Positions 10,803 through 18,749 of a stretch of 64,000 bases of DNA are shown one piece after another. The DNA is from AP-15 sp963775875 (lineage in GTDB: Bacteria > Pseudomonadota > Alphaproteobacteria > ATCC43930 > CGMCC-115725), in assembly GCA_963775875.1 (NCBI GenBank), contig CAVZKP010000039.1, forward strand, positions 1 to 64,000, given 5' to 3'. Numbering within the stretch: position 1 is the first letter of the stretch; the number at the start of each line of letters is the position of its first letter. Under the pieces are notes generated by a model. That model was not told where the DNA came from, did no database searches, and worked only from the letters and a program-made list of their open reading frames with translations. The position numbers and the translations under genes were made by a program.

Positions 10803-11483
10803 ATGTTTCGACGATCCACCGTGCGCTACGGCAAGACGCCCGAGCCAGAGACGCCCTACCAAAAGGCCGGCCAGGTGTGGGACGAGCGCATCGGCTCCGC
10901 CCGCGTCCAGGCGAAGAACTGGCGGCTCGCCTTTTTCGGCGCACTCGCGCTGAGCGGTGGCCTTGCATGCGGCCTCGTCTGGCAGTCCGCGCGCGGCACG
11001 ATCACACCCTGGGTCGTGCAGGTCGACAAGCTCGGCCAGGCCCAGGCGGTGGCGCCGGCCGTGGCTGACTATCAGCCGACCGACCCGCAGATCGCCTGGC
11101 ATCTCGCGCGCTTCATCGAGGAGGTGCGCAGCATTCCTGCCGATCCCGTGGTGCTGCGGCAGGACTGGCTCGACGCCTACAACTACGTCACCGACAAGGG
11201 CGCGCTGGCCCTCAACGACTACGCCCGCACCAACGATCCGTTCTCGAAGATCGGCAAAACTCAGGTGTCCGTCGAGGTGGCGAGCGTCATCCGCGCCTCC
11301 GACAACAGCTTCCGCGTCGAGTGGGTCGAGCGCCGCTATGTCGACGACGCGCTCGCCTCCACGGAACGCTGGAGCGCCATCCTCACCATCGTCGTGCAGA
11401 CGCCGACCGACGCCGATCGGCTGAAGAAGAATCCGCTCGGCGTCTACGTCCACGCCCTCAACTGGTCAAAGGAGCTCGGCTGA
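10803..11483 (+). CDS. trbF: TrbF, VirB8-like assembly factor
   Basis: Bitopic inner-membrane scaffold of the secretion channel, 226 residues and intact. There is an N-terminal cytoplasmic stretch (MFRRSTVRYGKTPEPETPYQ), one membrane segment (FFGALALSGGLACGLVW), and a periplasmic NTF2-like VirB8 domain with VEWVERRY. Its TGA overlaps the trbG ATG at 11483, so translation is coupled. Confidence 0.9.
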   Translation: MFRRSTVRYGKTPEPETPYQKAGQVWDERIGSARVQAKNWRLAFFGALALSGGLACGLVWQSARGTITPWVVQVDKLGQAQAVAPAVADYQPTDPQIAWHLARFIEEVRSIPADPVVLRQDWLDAYNYVTDKGALALNDYARTNDPFSKIGKTQVSVEVASVIRASDNSFRVEWVERRYVDDALASTERWSAILTIVVQTPTDADRLKKNPLGVYVHALNWSKELG

Positions 11484-12472
11484 TGCGCATCGCCACGCTT
11501 TCAACCCTATTGCTTATGTCCGTCTCGCTCGGCGCATGCGCCACCGCCTGGAAGCCGCCTGAGATCAGCTACGACAACACGCCGAAGCAGGCGGTGCTTC
11601 AACCCGATCCACCCAGGCCCGTGCAGATCGTCGAGCTACCGAAGCCGCTGCCTCTACCGGGCCAGCTCAAGCCGATTCCAGTCGGACGGACCGCACCGCC
11701 CGAGGCAGCCGATCCCCACGCGCGTGTCGATCAGGCGAATGGCGCGGCCCGGATCCAGCCGACCCGGGCGGGCTATCTCAACGCCATCCAGGTCTACCCT
11801 TTCTCCGATGGCGCGCTCTATCAGGTCTATGCCGCGCCGGGCGAAATCACCGACATCGCGCTCGAGCCGGGTGAACAGCTTGTCGGTTCCGGCCCCGTCG
11901 CCGCCGGCGACACCGTACGCTGGATCATCGGCGACACGGAGAGCGGTATCGGGGCGGCCAAGCGCATCCACATCCTGGTGAAGCCGACGCGCGCCGATCT
12001 CATCACCAACCTCGTGATCAACACCGATCGCCGCACCTACCATCTCGAGCTGCATTCGGACGAAAAGACCTACATGGCCTCGGTCTCCTGGGCCTATGCG
12101 GAAGACCAGCTCATCGCGCTTCGCCAGCAGAACGCTGCGGCCGACGCAGCGGCGCCCGTCGCCACCGGCGTCGATATCAACGCCCTGAACTTCCGGTATC
12201 GCATCGAAGGCGACAATCCCGCCTGGCGGCCGCTCCGCGCCTTCGATGATGGACGCCAGGTGTTCATCGAGTTCCCGAGCGGCATCAGTCAGGGCGAGTT
12301 GCCGCCGCTCTGGGTCATCGGCGCCGAGGGTGACGGCCAGCTCGTCAACTACCGCGTCAAGGGCAACCACATGATCGTCGACCGGCTCTTCGGCGCGGCC
12401 GAGCTCAAACTCGGGGGCAAGCACCAGCAGACCGTGCGGATCGTCCGCACCGACGGGAGGCCGCAGTCGTGA
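11483..12472 (+). CDS. trbG: TrbG, VirB9-like outer-membrane lipoprotein
   Basis: Core-complex component of 329 residues. The signal peptide ends in a lipobox, SLGAC, with the lipid-accepting Cys at about residue 19. A proline-rich linker is followed by the VirB9/CagX domain with YPFSDGALYQVYAAPGEITDI, YMASVSWAY and NFRYRIEG. The stop overlaps the GTG start of trbI at 12469. Confidence 0.9.
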   Translation: MRIATLSTLLLMSVSLGACATAWKPPEISYDNTPKQAVLQPDPPRPVQIVELPKPLPLPGQLKPIPVGRTAPPEAADPHARVDQANGAARIQPTRAGYLNAIQVYPFSDGALYQVYAAPGEITDIALEPGEQLVGSGPVAAGDTVRWIIGDTESGIGAAKRIHILVKPTRADLITNLVINTDRRTYHLELHSDEKTYMASVSWAYAEDQLIALRQQNAAADAAAPVATGVDINALNFRYRIEGDNPAWRPLRAFDDGRQVFIEFPSGISQGELPPLWVIGAEGDGQLVNYRVKGNHMIVDRLFGAAELKLGGKHQQTVRIVRTDGRPQS

Positions 12473-13653
12473 CGGACGCTCCCCATGACGACGGAGGCGG
12501 ACCATCCGAAGCCAATCGGCCCGCGCAGGAAATGCGGCTGCGATCGAGCCGACCGCCCGTCACCCGGCTGTCGCGAAAAGTGCTCCTGGGCCTGGGAGCC
12601 GCCGCTGCGATCGGCATCGGCGGCGCTCTATTCTTCGCCCTAAAGCCTCAACACCAGACAACCGGCTCTGAACTCTACAACACCAACAATCGCAACACGC
12701 CTGACGGCCTGGCGAACCTTCCTCGAGACTATACGGGACTACCGAAACCCGCTCCCCAGCTCGGGCCGCCGCTTCCGGGCGACCTCGGGCGGCCGATCCT
12801 GAATGCCGGCGCACCCGCGCCCGGCATGCCGCCGGCGGCGGGACCAAGTCCCGAGGAACAGCGCATTGCCCAGGAGCAAGAAGCGGCGCGGGTGAGCCAT
12901 CTCTTTGCAACGACGAATGTCGGTCAGACCGCGTCGCCTTCGCCGATACCGACGTCGGCGCAGTCTGCTCCCGCGGCGGCAAGCGGTGGATCATCCGACC
13001 TCACGTCCCAGGATCACAAGCTCGCTTTTCTCAACGGGAACGTCGATCGACGGACAACCAGTCCCGATCGGATCCAGCCGCCGGCCAGCCAATACGTGCT
13101 GCAGGCCGGCGCGGTGATTCCGGCATCGCTGATCACGGGCCTGCGATCGGACCTGCCCGGCGAAGTCACCGCACAGGTGACTGAGGATGTCTATGACAGT
13201 CCCACCGGAAAGTTCCTGCTGATCCCGCAGGGCGCGCGTCTGGTCGGGCAATACGACGCCCAGATCGCCTTTGGCCAGTCGCGCGCGCTGCTGGTCTGGA
13301 ACCGCCTGATCATGCCCAACGGCCGCTCGATCGTGCTCGAGCGTCAGCCTGGAGCGGATACGGAGGGCTACGCGGGCCTCGAGGACGAGGTCGACAACCA
13401 CTGGGGCACGCTGTTCAAGGCCGCGATCCTCTCGACCATCCTGAGCGTCGGGTCAGAAGCCGGCATGAGCGGCAATAACAACGGCTCGCTGGCCGAGGCC
13501 ATTCAGCAAGGGATGTCGCAAAGCGTCAACCAGACCGGCCAGCAGGTGGTTAGCCGCTCGCTCAACATCCAGCCGACGATCACGATCAGGCCTGGTTTTC
13601 CGGTGCGCGTGATGGTCACCCACGATCTCGTCCTCGAACCCTACGGCGCGTGA
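12469..13653 (+). CDS. trbI: TrbI, VirB10-like core-complex protein
   Basis: Energy-sensing channel protein spanning the cell envelope, 394 residues and intact. It starts with GTG at 12469 inside trbG. It has a cytoplasmic N-terminus, one membrane segment (VLLGLGAAAAIGIGGALFF), a proline-rich periplasmic linker, and the conserved VirB10 barrel (ASLITGLRSDLPGEVTAQVTE, LIPQGARLVGQYDAQI, NHWGTLFKAAILSTIL). The end FPVRVMVTHDLVLEPY is typical. DUF2274 follows 9 bp later. Confidence 0.9.
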   Translation: MTDAPHDDGGGPSEANRPAQEMRLRSSRPPVTRLSRKVLLGLGAAAAIGIGGALFFALKPQHQTTGSELYNTNNRNTPDGLANLPRDYTGLPKPAPQLGPPLPGDLGRPILNAGAPAPGMPPAAGPSPEEQRIAQEQEAARVSHLFATTNVGQTASPSPIPTSAQSAPAAASGGSSDLTSQDHKLAFLNGNVDRRTTSPDRIQPPASQYVLQAGAVIPASLITGLRSDLPGEVTAQVTEDVYDSPTGKFLLIPQGARLVGQYDAQIAFGQSRALLVWNRLIMPNGRSIVLERQPGADTEGYAGLEDEVDNHWGTLFKAAILSTILSVGSEAGMSGNNNGSLAEAIQQGMSQSVNQTGQQVVSRSLNIQPTITIRPGFPVRVMVTHDLVLEPYGA

Positions 13654-13662
13654 GGAAGCAAC

Positions 13663-13932
13663 ATGGCAAAGCTGAAGCTCGGAACGATCCCGGACGACAA
13701 GCCGGTCAAGCTGACAATCGAGCTGCCGGCCGCCATTCATCGCGACCTCGTTGCGTACGGCAATGCGCTTGGGCGCGAAACCGACCAAGGCGTGGTCGAG
13801 CCCGCGAAGCTGATCGGTCCCATGCTGGCGCGGTTCATGGCGACCGACCGCGCCTTCGCGAAACTGCGGCGGACAGAGTCGATCTCGAAAACAGCGCACC
13901 CTGGGAAATCCAGATCAGAACAGACGGCGTGA
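13663..13932 (+). CDS. DUF2274 protein of the trb operon
   Basis: A small cytoplasmic protein (89 residues) that regularly closes trb operons in alphaproteobacterial ICEs. MAKLKLGTIPDDKPVKLTIELP and the helix HRDLVAYGNALGRE match DUF2274, which is predicted to bind DNA as a ribbon-helix-helix-like fold; this role is not proven. Its 3' end overlaps the 3' end of the convergent lysR gene by 18 bp. Confidence 0.8.
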   Translation: MAKLKLGTIPDDKPVKLTIELPAAIHRDLVAYGNALGRETDQGVVEPAKLIGPMLARFMATDRAFAKLRRTESISKTAHPGKSRSEQTA

Positions 13933-14821
13933 GCGTGCCTCGTCGCGCATGAAGGCGACGAACCGGCCGACGGCAGGATCTTCGGCGTCGGGACACCAAA
14001 CAAGCTCAACGTGCACCCAGGCGTTCTCCTCCCGGATCGGCCGATACACGACGCCCGGGAACACGACCTCGGACTGGCTCCTCGTGGCGAGGGTGATTCC
14101 GAATCCGGCTCCGACCAATGCGAACACGCACTGCTTGCTCACGGCGTGGGCGTAGAACCTGACGCCACTGCCCATGAACGATGCATAGAACTCGCGCGCG
14201 GACTGACTGTTGTCCCAGCCCTGAACGAGGAAGGTTTCCTTCCGCAAGCTCTCCCAATCGAGCGCCTCTTGCATTCGAGAGCGGATGTTCACGAGGGATC
14301 GCCGCAACCACGCGCTCACGGTAGAGCGGCGCCGTGACGGCGTCGGGCCATAGCGTGTGGCTCGTCATCAGAGCAACATCGATGCGGCGCTCCTGTATGG
14401 CTGTCTGGATCTCCCACTCGTTCATTTCCGCGACAGTCAGCACGACCTCCGGGTGTTTTTCCCGCCACCCGAGCAACAGGCTGCGAAGAGGTTCGCCGAT
14501 CGGCGGCATGCGCACCGCAAGGCGCACTTCGCCCACTATGCCGGTGCCGTTTTGATCGCCGGCATGTCTGATCGCATCGAGCTCAGCCAGTGCGCGCCGG
14601 ATGTGCGGCAATACCGCCTTGCCCCCGCTGGTCAACCGAACCCCGCCATGCCCGCGCTCGAACAACGCGAGACCGAGTTCGTCCTCAAATCGTCCCACGC
14701 GGCGACTGATCGTGGACGTATTGATTCGAAGGGACTTGGCGGCACGCGTGAAGTTGCCCGCGGCTGCCGATGCCTCCAGATACATGAGATCACGGATATC
14801 CATGTCCGACAGGCTTTGCAA
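13915..14821 (-). CDS. LysR family transcriptional regulator (one frameshift)
   Basis: The N-terminal winged helix is MDIRDLMYLEASAAAGNFTRAAKSLRINTSTISRRVGRFE, with the helix-turn-helix at about residues 20-45. A LysR substrate-binding domain follows. The frame slips near 14293, where PREHPL in one frame continues as VNIRSRMQEALDWE in the other. Joined, it is about 300 residues, normal for the family. Start sites at 14821 (MQSLSDMD) or 14803 (MDIRD) are possible. It converges on the trb operon. LysR genes often sit at this place in related ICEs, so control of transfer or of accessory genes is plausible but inferred. Confidence 0.75.
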
Positions 14822-15010
14822 ATCTCACTCTGCGCCTCCCATGCATGGATCGGCAGCCGCGCCGTGGTCGATCGCCGAGCGATCCAGTCGCTTGCGCTCG
14901 TCGTAATCGCCGGCCCGGCCATCCCCGGCTGCCGATCGACGGCTCTACGCAGCGGCGCCCATCGCTGTCGCTTGGGCTTGCGTCGTGGGCATCTCCGCCC
15001 GTGACGCGCG

Positions 15011-15612
15011 TCACGCACCCGTCAAGACCGCCGGCTTCGCGAACGCACGCGAGCCGCTCCTGGGACACTTCGAGATAGCCCGCGACTGCAAGCGTCTTAC
15101 CGATCGCCCGCGGCGAGCCCAGACGCCGCAATGGCCAGCGCGCCCGGCAGAGGATTCGCTCCATCCGCGCATCCGTCACGGTGACGATGTCCGTGAGCTG
15201 ACGCATCAGGCCGAATTCGATCATGCCGGCGAACAGCTCATACGTCGCTCTCGCGATGCTGCGCCCCGTCTTCTCGTCTCGCGAGCAGAGATCGACGCCG
15301 AACCTGCTGCTCTCCCAGATCGTATCGGACGCCGGCGCAGGCTGTCCGTCCAGCAGCAGCAGGGAAGGTGTCGCGGAGCATGGTTGGGCCGGTTGTCGGC
15401 AGAAGCCGCACGCACCCTTGAATGCGGCCGTCGTCATCCCTCTGCAGCAGGTACGCCGGCCGGCAGGCATCGAATTCGTCGATCTCCATGTCGCCGCTGA
15501 CCTCGACGTCCCAGCCGAGCCGTTCCTTGAAAATCCGGTAACGAAGCCGGTGCATTTCGGCGAGGTCGTCAACGAACTCGCCATAGCGATCGGGGGTGAT
15601 GAGTTGGAGCAT
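15011..15612 (-). CDS. LuxI-type acyl-homoserine-lactone synthase (frameshifted)
   Basis: The enzyme would join S-adenosylmethionine and an acyl chain to make the AHL signal. The conserved LuxI residues are all present: LRYRIFKERLGW (Arg, Phe, Trp), EIDEFD (two acidic residues), CVRLLPT (Arg) and WESSRF (Glu, Arg). The frame slips near 15350: DTFPA in one frame continues as LLLLDGQPAPASDTIWESSRF in the other. The stop is uncertain; a second small slip would place it at 15011, giving about 200 residues, the family length. A strong ribosome-binding site (AGGAGG) lies 5 bases before the ATG. A lux-box dyad sits about 70 bp upstream. Confidence 0.85.
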
Positions 15613-15673
15613 GTTCGCCTCCTGGCAGGTTTGGTCCTGCGCGATAGAAGGCGATCAGCGGGGCAGCCCACAT

Positions 15674-15691
15674 CCTGTGCAGTTGCACAGG
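15674..15691. promoter_or_regulatory. lux/tra-box-like operator upstream of luxI
   Basis: CCTGTGCAGTTGCACAGG is an 18-bp dyad with perfect 8-bp arms around GT. It has the CCTGT...ACAGG ends of lux boxes and the TGTGCA...TGCACA core of TraR boxes. It is centred about 70 bp upstream of the luxI start and lies between the luxR stop and luxI, where a LuxR protein would activate luxI transcription. Confidence 0.75.
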
Positions 15692-15707
15692 GGATGGAGA
15701 ATGGAAC

Positions 15708-16434
15708 CTATTCGGTGGCGGCTTTAGAGGCGGCCAACTTGGCGACGGCCTGGCATATCGTCCTGACGCCAAACTTCATCTTCGCATTGTCGAGATGAAA
15801 CGCCGCCGTGCGGCGGGAAATATTCAGCAGGCGTCCGATCTCCCATGCGGATTTACCCTGCGCGGCCCATTCGAGGCATTCGAGCTCTCGCGGCGACAAC
15901 GCGACACCATCAATGACGCGATTGATCGACAGCCTTCGGCGTGCGTGAGCATGAAAATACATCGCCATGAGCTGCAGCACAGACCGATTTTGCTCGATGC
16001 AGCGCTGGAACGCCGGGCGGCGTTCGTCCGCGGCGAACGTGACCGCCGCGACCGGACCACGGGAGTCGTGAACGGGCACTGTGAAGCCACAGCGGATCCC
16101 GAACTGCGCCGCCTCGTCGAGCAGCGCGCATTGCGGCTTCGACAGACGCTTCACCGTGAATTCTTGTCCCCACTCGAACGGCTCTGTGGCCTGTCAGCGC
16201 CTCGACAATGACCGGATCGACCCGCTCATAGTGTTCCCGCAGATAATGATCGGTCCACTCGACCGGGTAGTTCGAGATGAGTTCGGCCGCATCGCCCCTT
16301 CTCGACGGCATGGAAAGATACGCGAAGCAGCTCAGATCGAGCGCCGCACCCGCATCGGCGAGCACGGTACGGAGACGCTCGTTGTCGCCGCTGGCGGCAA
16401 GGCCGTCGATAAACGCTTGGAACACACGATGCAT
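15708..16434 (-). CDS. LuxR/TraR-type quorum-sensing regulator (one frameshift)
   Basis: An AHL-responsive transcription activator. The N-terminal autoinducer-binding domain (FAYLSMPSRRG, WTDHYLREHYERVDPVI, FGIRCGFTVPVHD) is followed by a GerE-type helix-turn-helix (LSPRELECLEWAAQGKSAWEIGRLLNISRRTAAFHL). The two halves are in different frames, with a slip near 16190; joined, TEPFEWGQEFTVKRLSKPQ reads through and the protein is about 240 residues. It lies directly upstream of luxI on the same strand. Control of the conjugation genes is inferred by analogy with TraR systems. Confidence 0.85.
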
Positions 16435-16467
16435 GCGGTTACGCCAGTTTCATATAAACACTCGTCG

Positions 16468-16804
16468 TCAGCTCGGTGGCGGGAAGCGATGATCCGCGAG
16501 GGTTGCTTCCATCGAGGTCCGGGGCGTCGCCAATTCGCTCTTTAGGCGTTCACGCAGATTACCCAGCGGACAAACGCTCCCGCGGTTGCACGCCCCGCTC
16601 GATGGCCTGCGTTTGGGCGTGCATCGTCTCGGGTGCTGCCCAGGCCCACACGGCCGCTCCGACCCCACCCTTCGGACGAACTCGAATTTTAGCATACTCC
16701 GCCGGGCCGGAAAGGTCAGCCTCGTCGGCCTCCTGCCTCAATCCGGTCACAAACGTGACACTCGACATTGCGGTGACGACAACTGCGGCAAATCGCAAAA
16801 GCAA
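16468..16804 (-). CDS. Small hypothetical protein in the quorum-sensing region
   Basis: A possible short secreted or membrane-anchored protein. From a TTG start at 16804, residues 1-20 (LLRFAAVVVTAMSSVTFVTG) form a hydrophobic signal-like segment. The frame continues with EYAKIRVRPKGG and HAQTQAIERGVQPRERL. After an apparent slip near 16560 another frame gives NLRERLKSELATPRTSMEAT to the stop at 16468. It is not recognised, and the region might simply be non-coding; the coherent residue composition across the slip is the only argument for it. Confidence 0.35.
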
Positions 16805-16922
16805 TAGATGACCATCCTATTTCTACGCCAAGGCCCGCTACTTCCCGATGGTTCAGTTTTAACTCTTCCTTCTTTTGCCAACGATCGCTTTCAATTCGCT
16901 CGAAACACCCAAGGAGATCGAG

Positions 16923-17321
16923 ATGGCAACGAGTTTGGAAGCATCGATCAAGCGCACGATAAGGCGGCATCAGTTGCGGGAAATGGTGCCGCTCGCCGAC
17001 AGCACGATCTATGAGATGGAACAGCGCGGAGAGTTTCCTCGACGCTTCGCTCTATCGCCGCGCTGCGTTGTCTGGGATCTGGCGGAAGTCGAGGCTTGGC
17101 TCGCATCGCGCCGGTCAGTTCCGATCGCGCGCGCCAAACACCCCGACGTCCAGCAGCGTCGCGCCCGCCCCGTCAAAGCGCCGGGTCGGGCTCAAGAGAC
17201 CGGCATCGAAGGCGGGATAAGCGTCGGCACGTACTTTCGACCGTTTATCCAGGCCTCAACGATGTCCGACCATTCCTGCATCATGTGCCGACGCTGCACT
17301 TCGTATTCGGCCTTGTTGTAG
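16923..17321 (+). CDS. AlpA-like helix-turn-helix excisionase/regulator
   Basis: A small DNA-binding protein of the kind encoded next to P4-type integrases, where it usually promotes excision or activates the integrase. The start at 16923 follows CAAGGAGATCGAG, a good ribosome-binding site. LADSTIYEMEQRGEFPRRFALSPRCVVWDLAEVEAWL is the signature AlpA/MerR-type fold at residues about 25-62. The open frame runs to 17321, overlapping the 3' end of the convergent integrase. A slip could end it at 17220 instead, so the C-terminus is uncertain. Confidence 0.75.
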   Translation: MATSLEASIKRTIRRHQLREMVPLADSTIYEMEQRGEFPRRFALSPRCVVWDLAEVEAWLASRRSVPIARAKHPDVQQRRARPVKAPGRAQETGIEGGISVGTYFRPFIQASTMSDHSCIMCRRCTSYSALL

Positions 17322-18433
17322 ACGCCGCGAGAGGATCGGCCGTCCTCATGCGCGAGGCACTTCTCAATCCAGTCGCTGTTGAACCCCAGCTCATTCAAGA
17401 GCGTCGACCCCGTCCTTCGCAGATCATGGACCGTGAACGGCTCAAGCGGCAGGCCTTCTTGCTTCGCCTGCTCGACAACGGAATAGGTCACACGATTGAA
17501 GGTCGCCCGGGACATCGGCGCGTCCGCATCATATCGCGAGGGAAGCAGATACCGTGAGTTTCCCGCACAGGTCTTCAGGGCAATGAGAATGTCGAGCATC
17601 TGACGCGACAGGTAGACATTGTGCGCCTTCGAGCGCTTCATTCGCTCCTTCGGAATCGTCCAGACAGCATTCTCAAAATCAACCTCGTCCCAGATCGCGT
17701 CCTGCAGTTCGCTCTTGCGGACCATCGACAAAAGGAAGAACCGCATCCCAAGCCGAATGGTCGGCAGCGTCGGGACTTTCTCGAGAACCTTGAACAGAAC
17801 CCGAATCTCGGAAGGAGACAGCGACCGATCCTTCGGCACGAAGGTCGCGATCGATGCAGGGCCAACCTCGTCCGCGGGGTTGGCAACCTTCTCGCCGTGC
17901 AGGATCGCAAACCCGTAGATCTGCTTCAGGATATCTCGCACGTGGATGGCCGTTGCCGGCGCGCCGCGATCGACGATGCTGCGCGCAGTGCGCCCGCAGG
18001 TCATCCGGGGAGATTTCCGTCAGCAGCCTGTTGCGCCAAACCGGGAGCAGCTCGCGCTCGAAGATCGAGCGTCGCATCGCGCGCGTGCTGTCCGCCATCG
18101 GCGCCGCGGTCAGCCACTTCTCTCCAAATTCCCCAAAGCTCTTGGACTTCCTTCAGCCGCCGCTTCTCGCGCTGCTTTTCGATCGCCGGCGAGATCGCCG
18201 TCGGCGATGTCGCGCCTCGCGTCGATGCACTTCTCGCGCGCCCGGGCGAGCGACAATCCGTCGGGTCCATATTTGCCGAGATAGATCGTCTCCCGGCGCC
18301 CGTTCAGACGGTAGTCCATCCGAAATGAGAGCGCGCCCTTGGTCGTGACGTGGACATACATCCCGTCGCGGTCCGCGACCTTGTAGTCTTTTTCCTTTGG
18401 TTTCAGAGCTTTAATTGCGACGTCCGTCAGCAT
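17192..18433 (-). pseudogene. P4-type tyrosine integrase of the ICE, frameshifted
   Basis: Site-specific recombinase for integration and excision. The N-terminal arm-binding DUF4102 domain is MLTDVAIKALKPKEKDYKVADRDGMY, starting at 18433 behind GGCGAGG. The middle domain includes MADSTRAMRRSIFERELLPVWRNRLL. The catalytic domain has the Arg of SMVRKSELQDAIW, HDLRRTGSTLLNELG (His-x-x-Arg), LAHED and the Tyr of VYNKAEY. The frame changes about three times between 18000 and 18270; the catalytic part (to 17192) is open. Its position next to guaA and repeated possible arm sites marks it as the ICE integrase. Confidence 0.85.
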
Positions 18434-18451
18434 GCCACACCTCGCCAGAAA

Positions 18452-18612
18452 ACTACCGTCAGGCAATTTTGGCGCGCCGACGATCAGAAAATGTGTGTAT
18501 TTTCAGATCACTAGACGATAAAAACTACCGTCAGAGGCCCGCGTGACCATGACGGTAGTCGCGATTGTGATGAGAGGCAATAGGGTCGACCACCGTCAGC
18601 CAGTCCCGTCAG
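18452..18612. repeat. Repeated ACTACCGTCAG sites, likely integrase arm sites
   Basis: The 11-mer ACTACCGTCAG occurs at 18452-18462 and 18524-18534. A 10-base inverted copy is at 18550-18559, a one-mismatch copy at 18589-18599 and a partial copy (CCGTCAG) ends at 18612. All lie between the integrase start and the guaA attachment region, the expected place for arm-type binding sites of a P4-type integrase. The function is inferred from placement and repetition. Confidence 0.6.
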
Positions 18613-18690
18613 ATCGGATTTCTGCACCCCGATAGCCACCGATAGGTGGTGACTGGTTTATTTATTTATTTCAGTGACTTATGGCGTTTT

Positions 18691-18710
18691 CTGGGATAGT
18701 CTGGGATACC
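18691..18710. repeat. Tandem CTGGGATA repeat near the attachment site
   Basis: CTGGGATA is repeated with a 10-bp period at 18691-18698 and 18701-18708, about 20 bp from the guaA end. It may be a further integrase or excisionase contact. An imperfect GATAGCCACC/GATAGGTGGT dyad and a TTTATTTATTTATTT tract lie just before it (18631-18671). No gene is visible between 18434 and 18726. Confidence 0.35.
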
Positions 18711-18726
18711 CTCGGATGGGCCAAAA

Positions 18727-18749
18727 TCATTCCCACTCGATGGTTCCCG
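18727..18749. other. Probable ICE attachment site in the guaA 3' end
   Basis: The last codons of guaA (…PPGTIEWE and stop) abut ICE DNA here. The 3' end of guaA is a known integration target for islands carrying P4-type integrases, which restore the gene end. The core sequence itself can only be proved by finding its second copy at the far ICE end, which is outside the window. Confidence 0.6.

Noticed and set aside
16868..16922. Upstream start for the AlpA-like gene at 16875
   Set aside because: The ATG at 16923 has a much better AGGAG site and matches the normal N-terminus.
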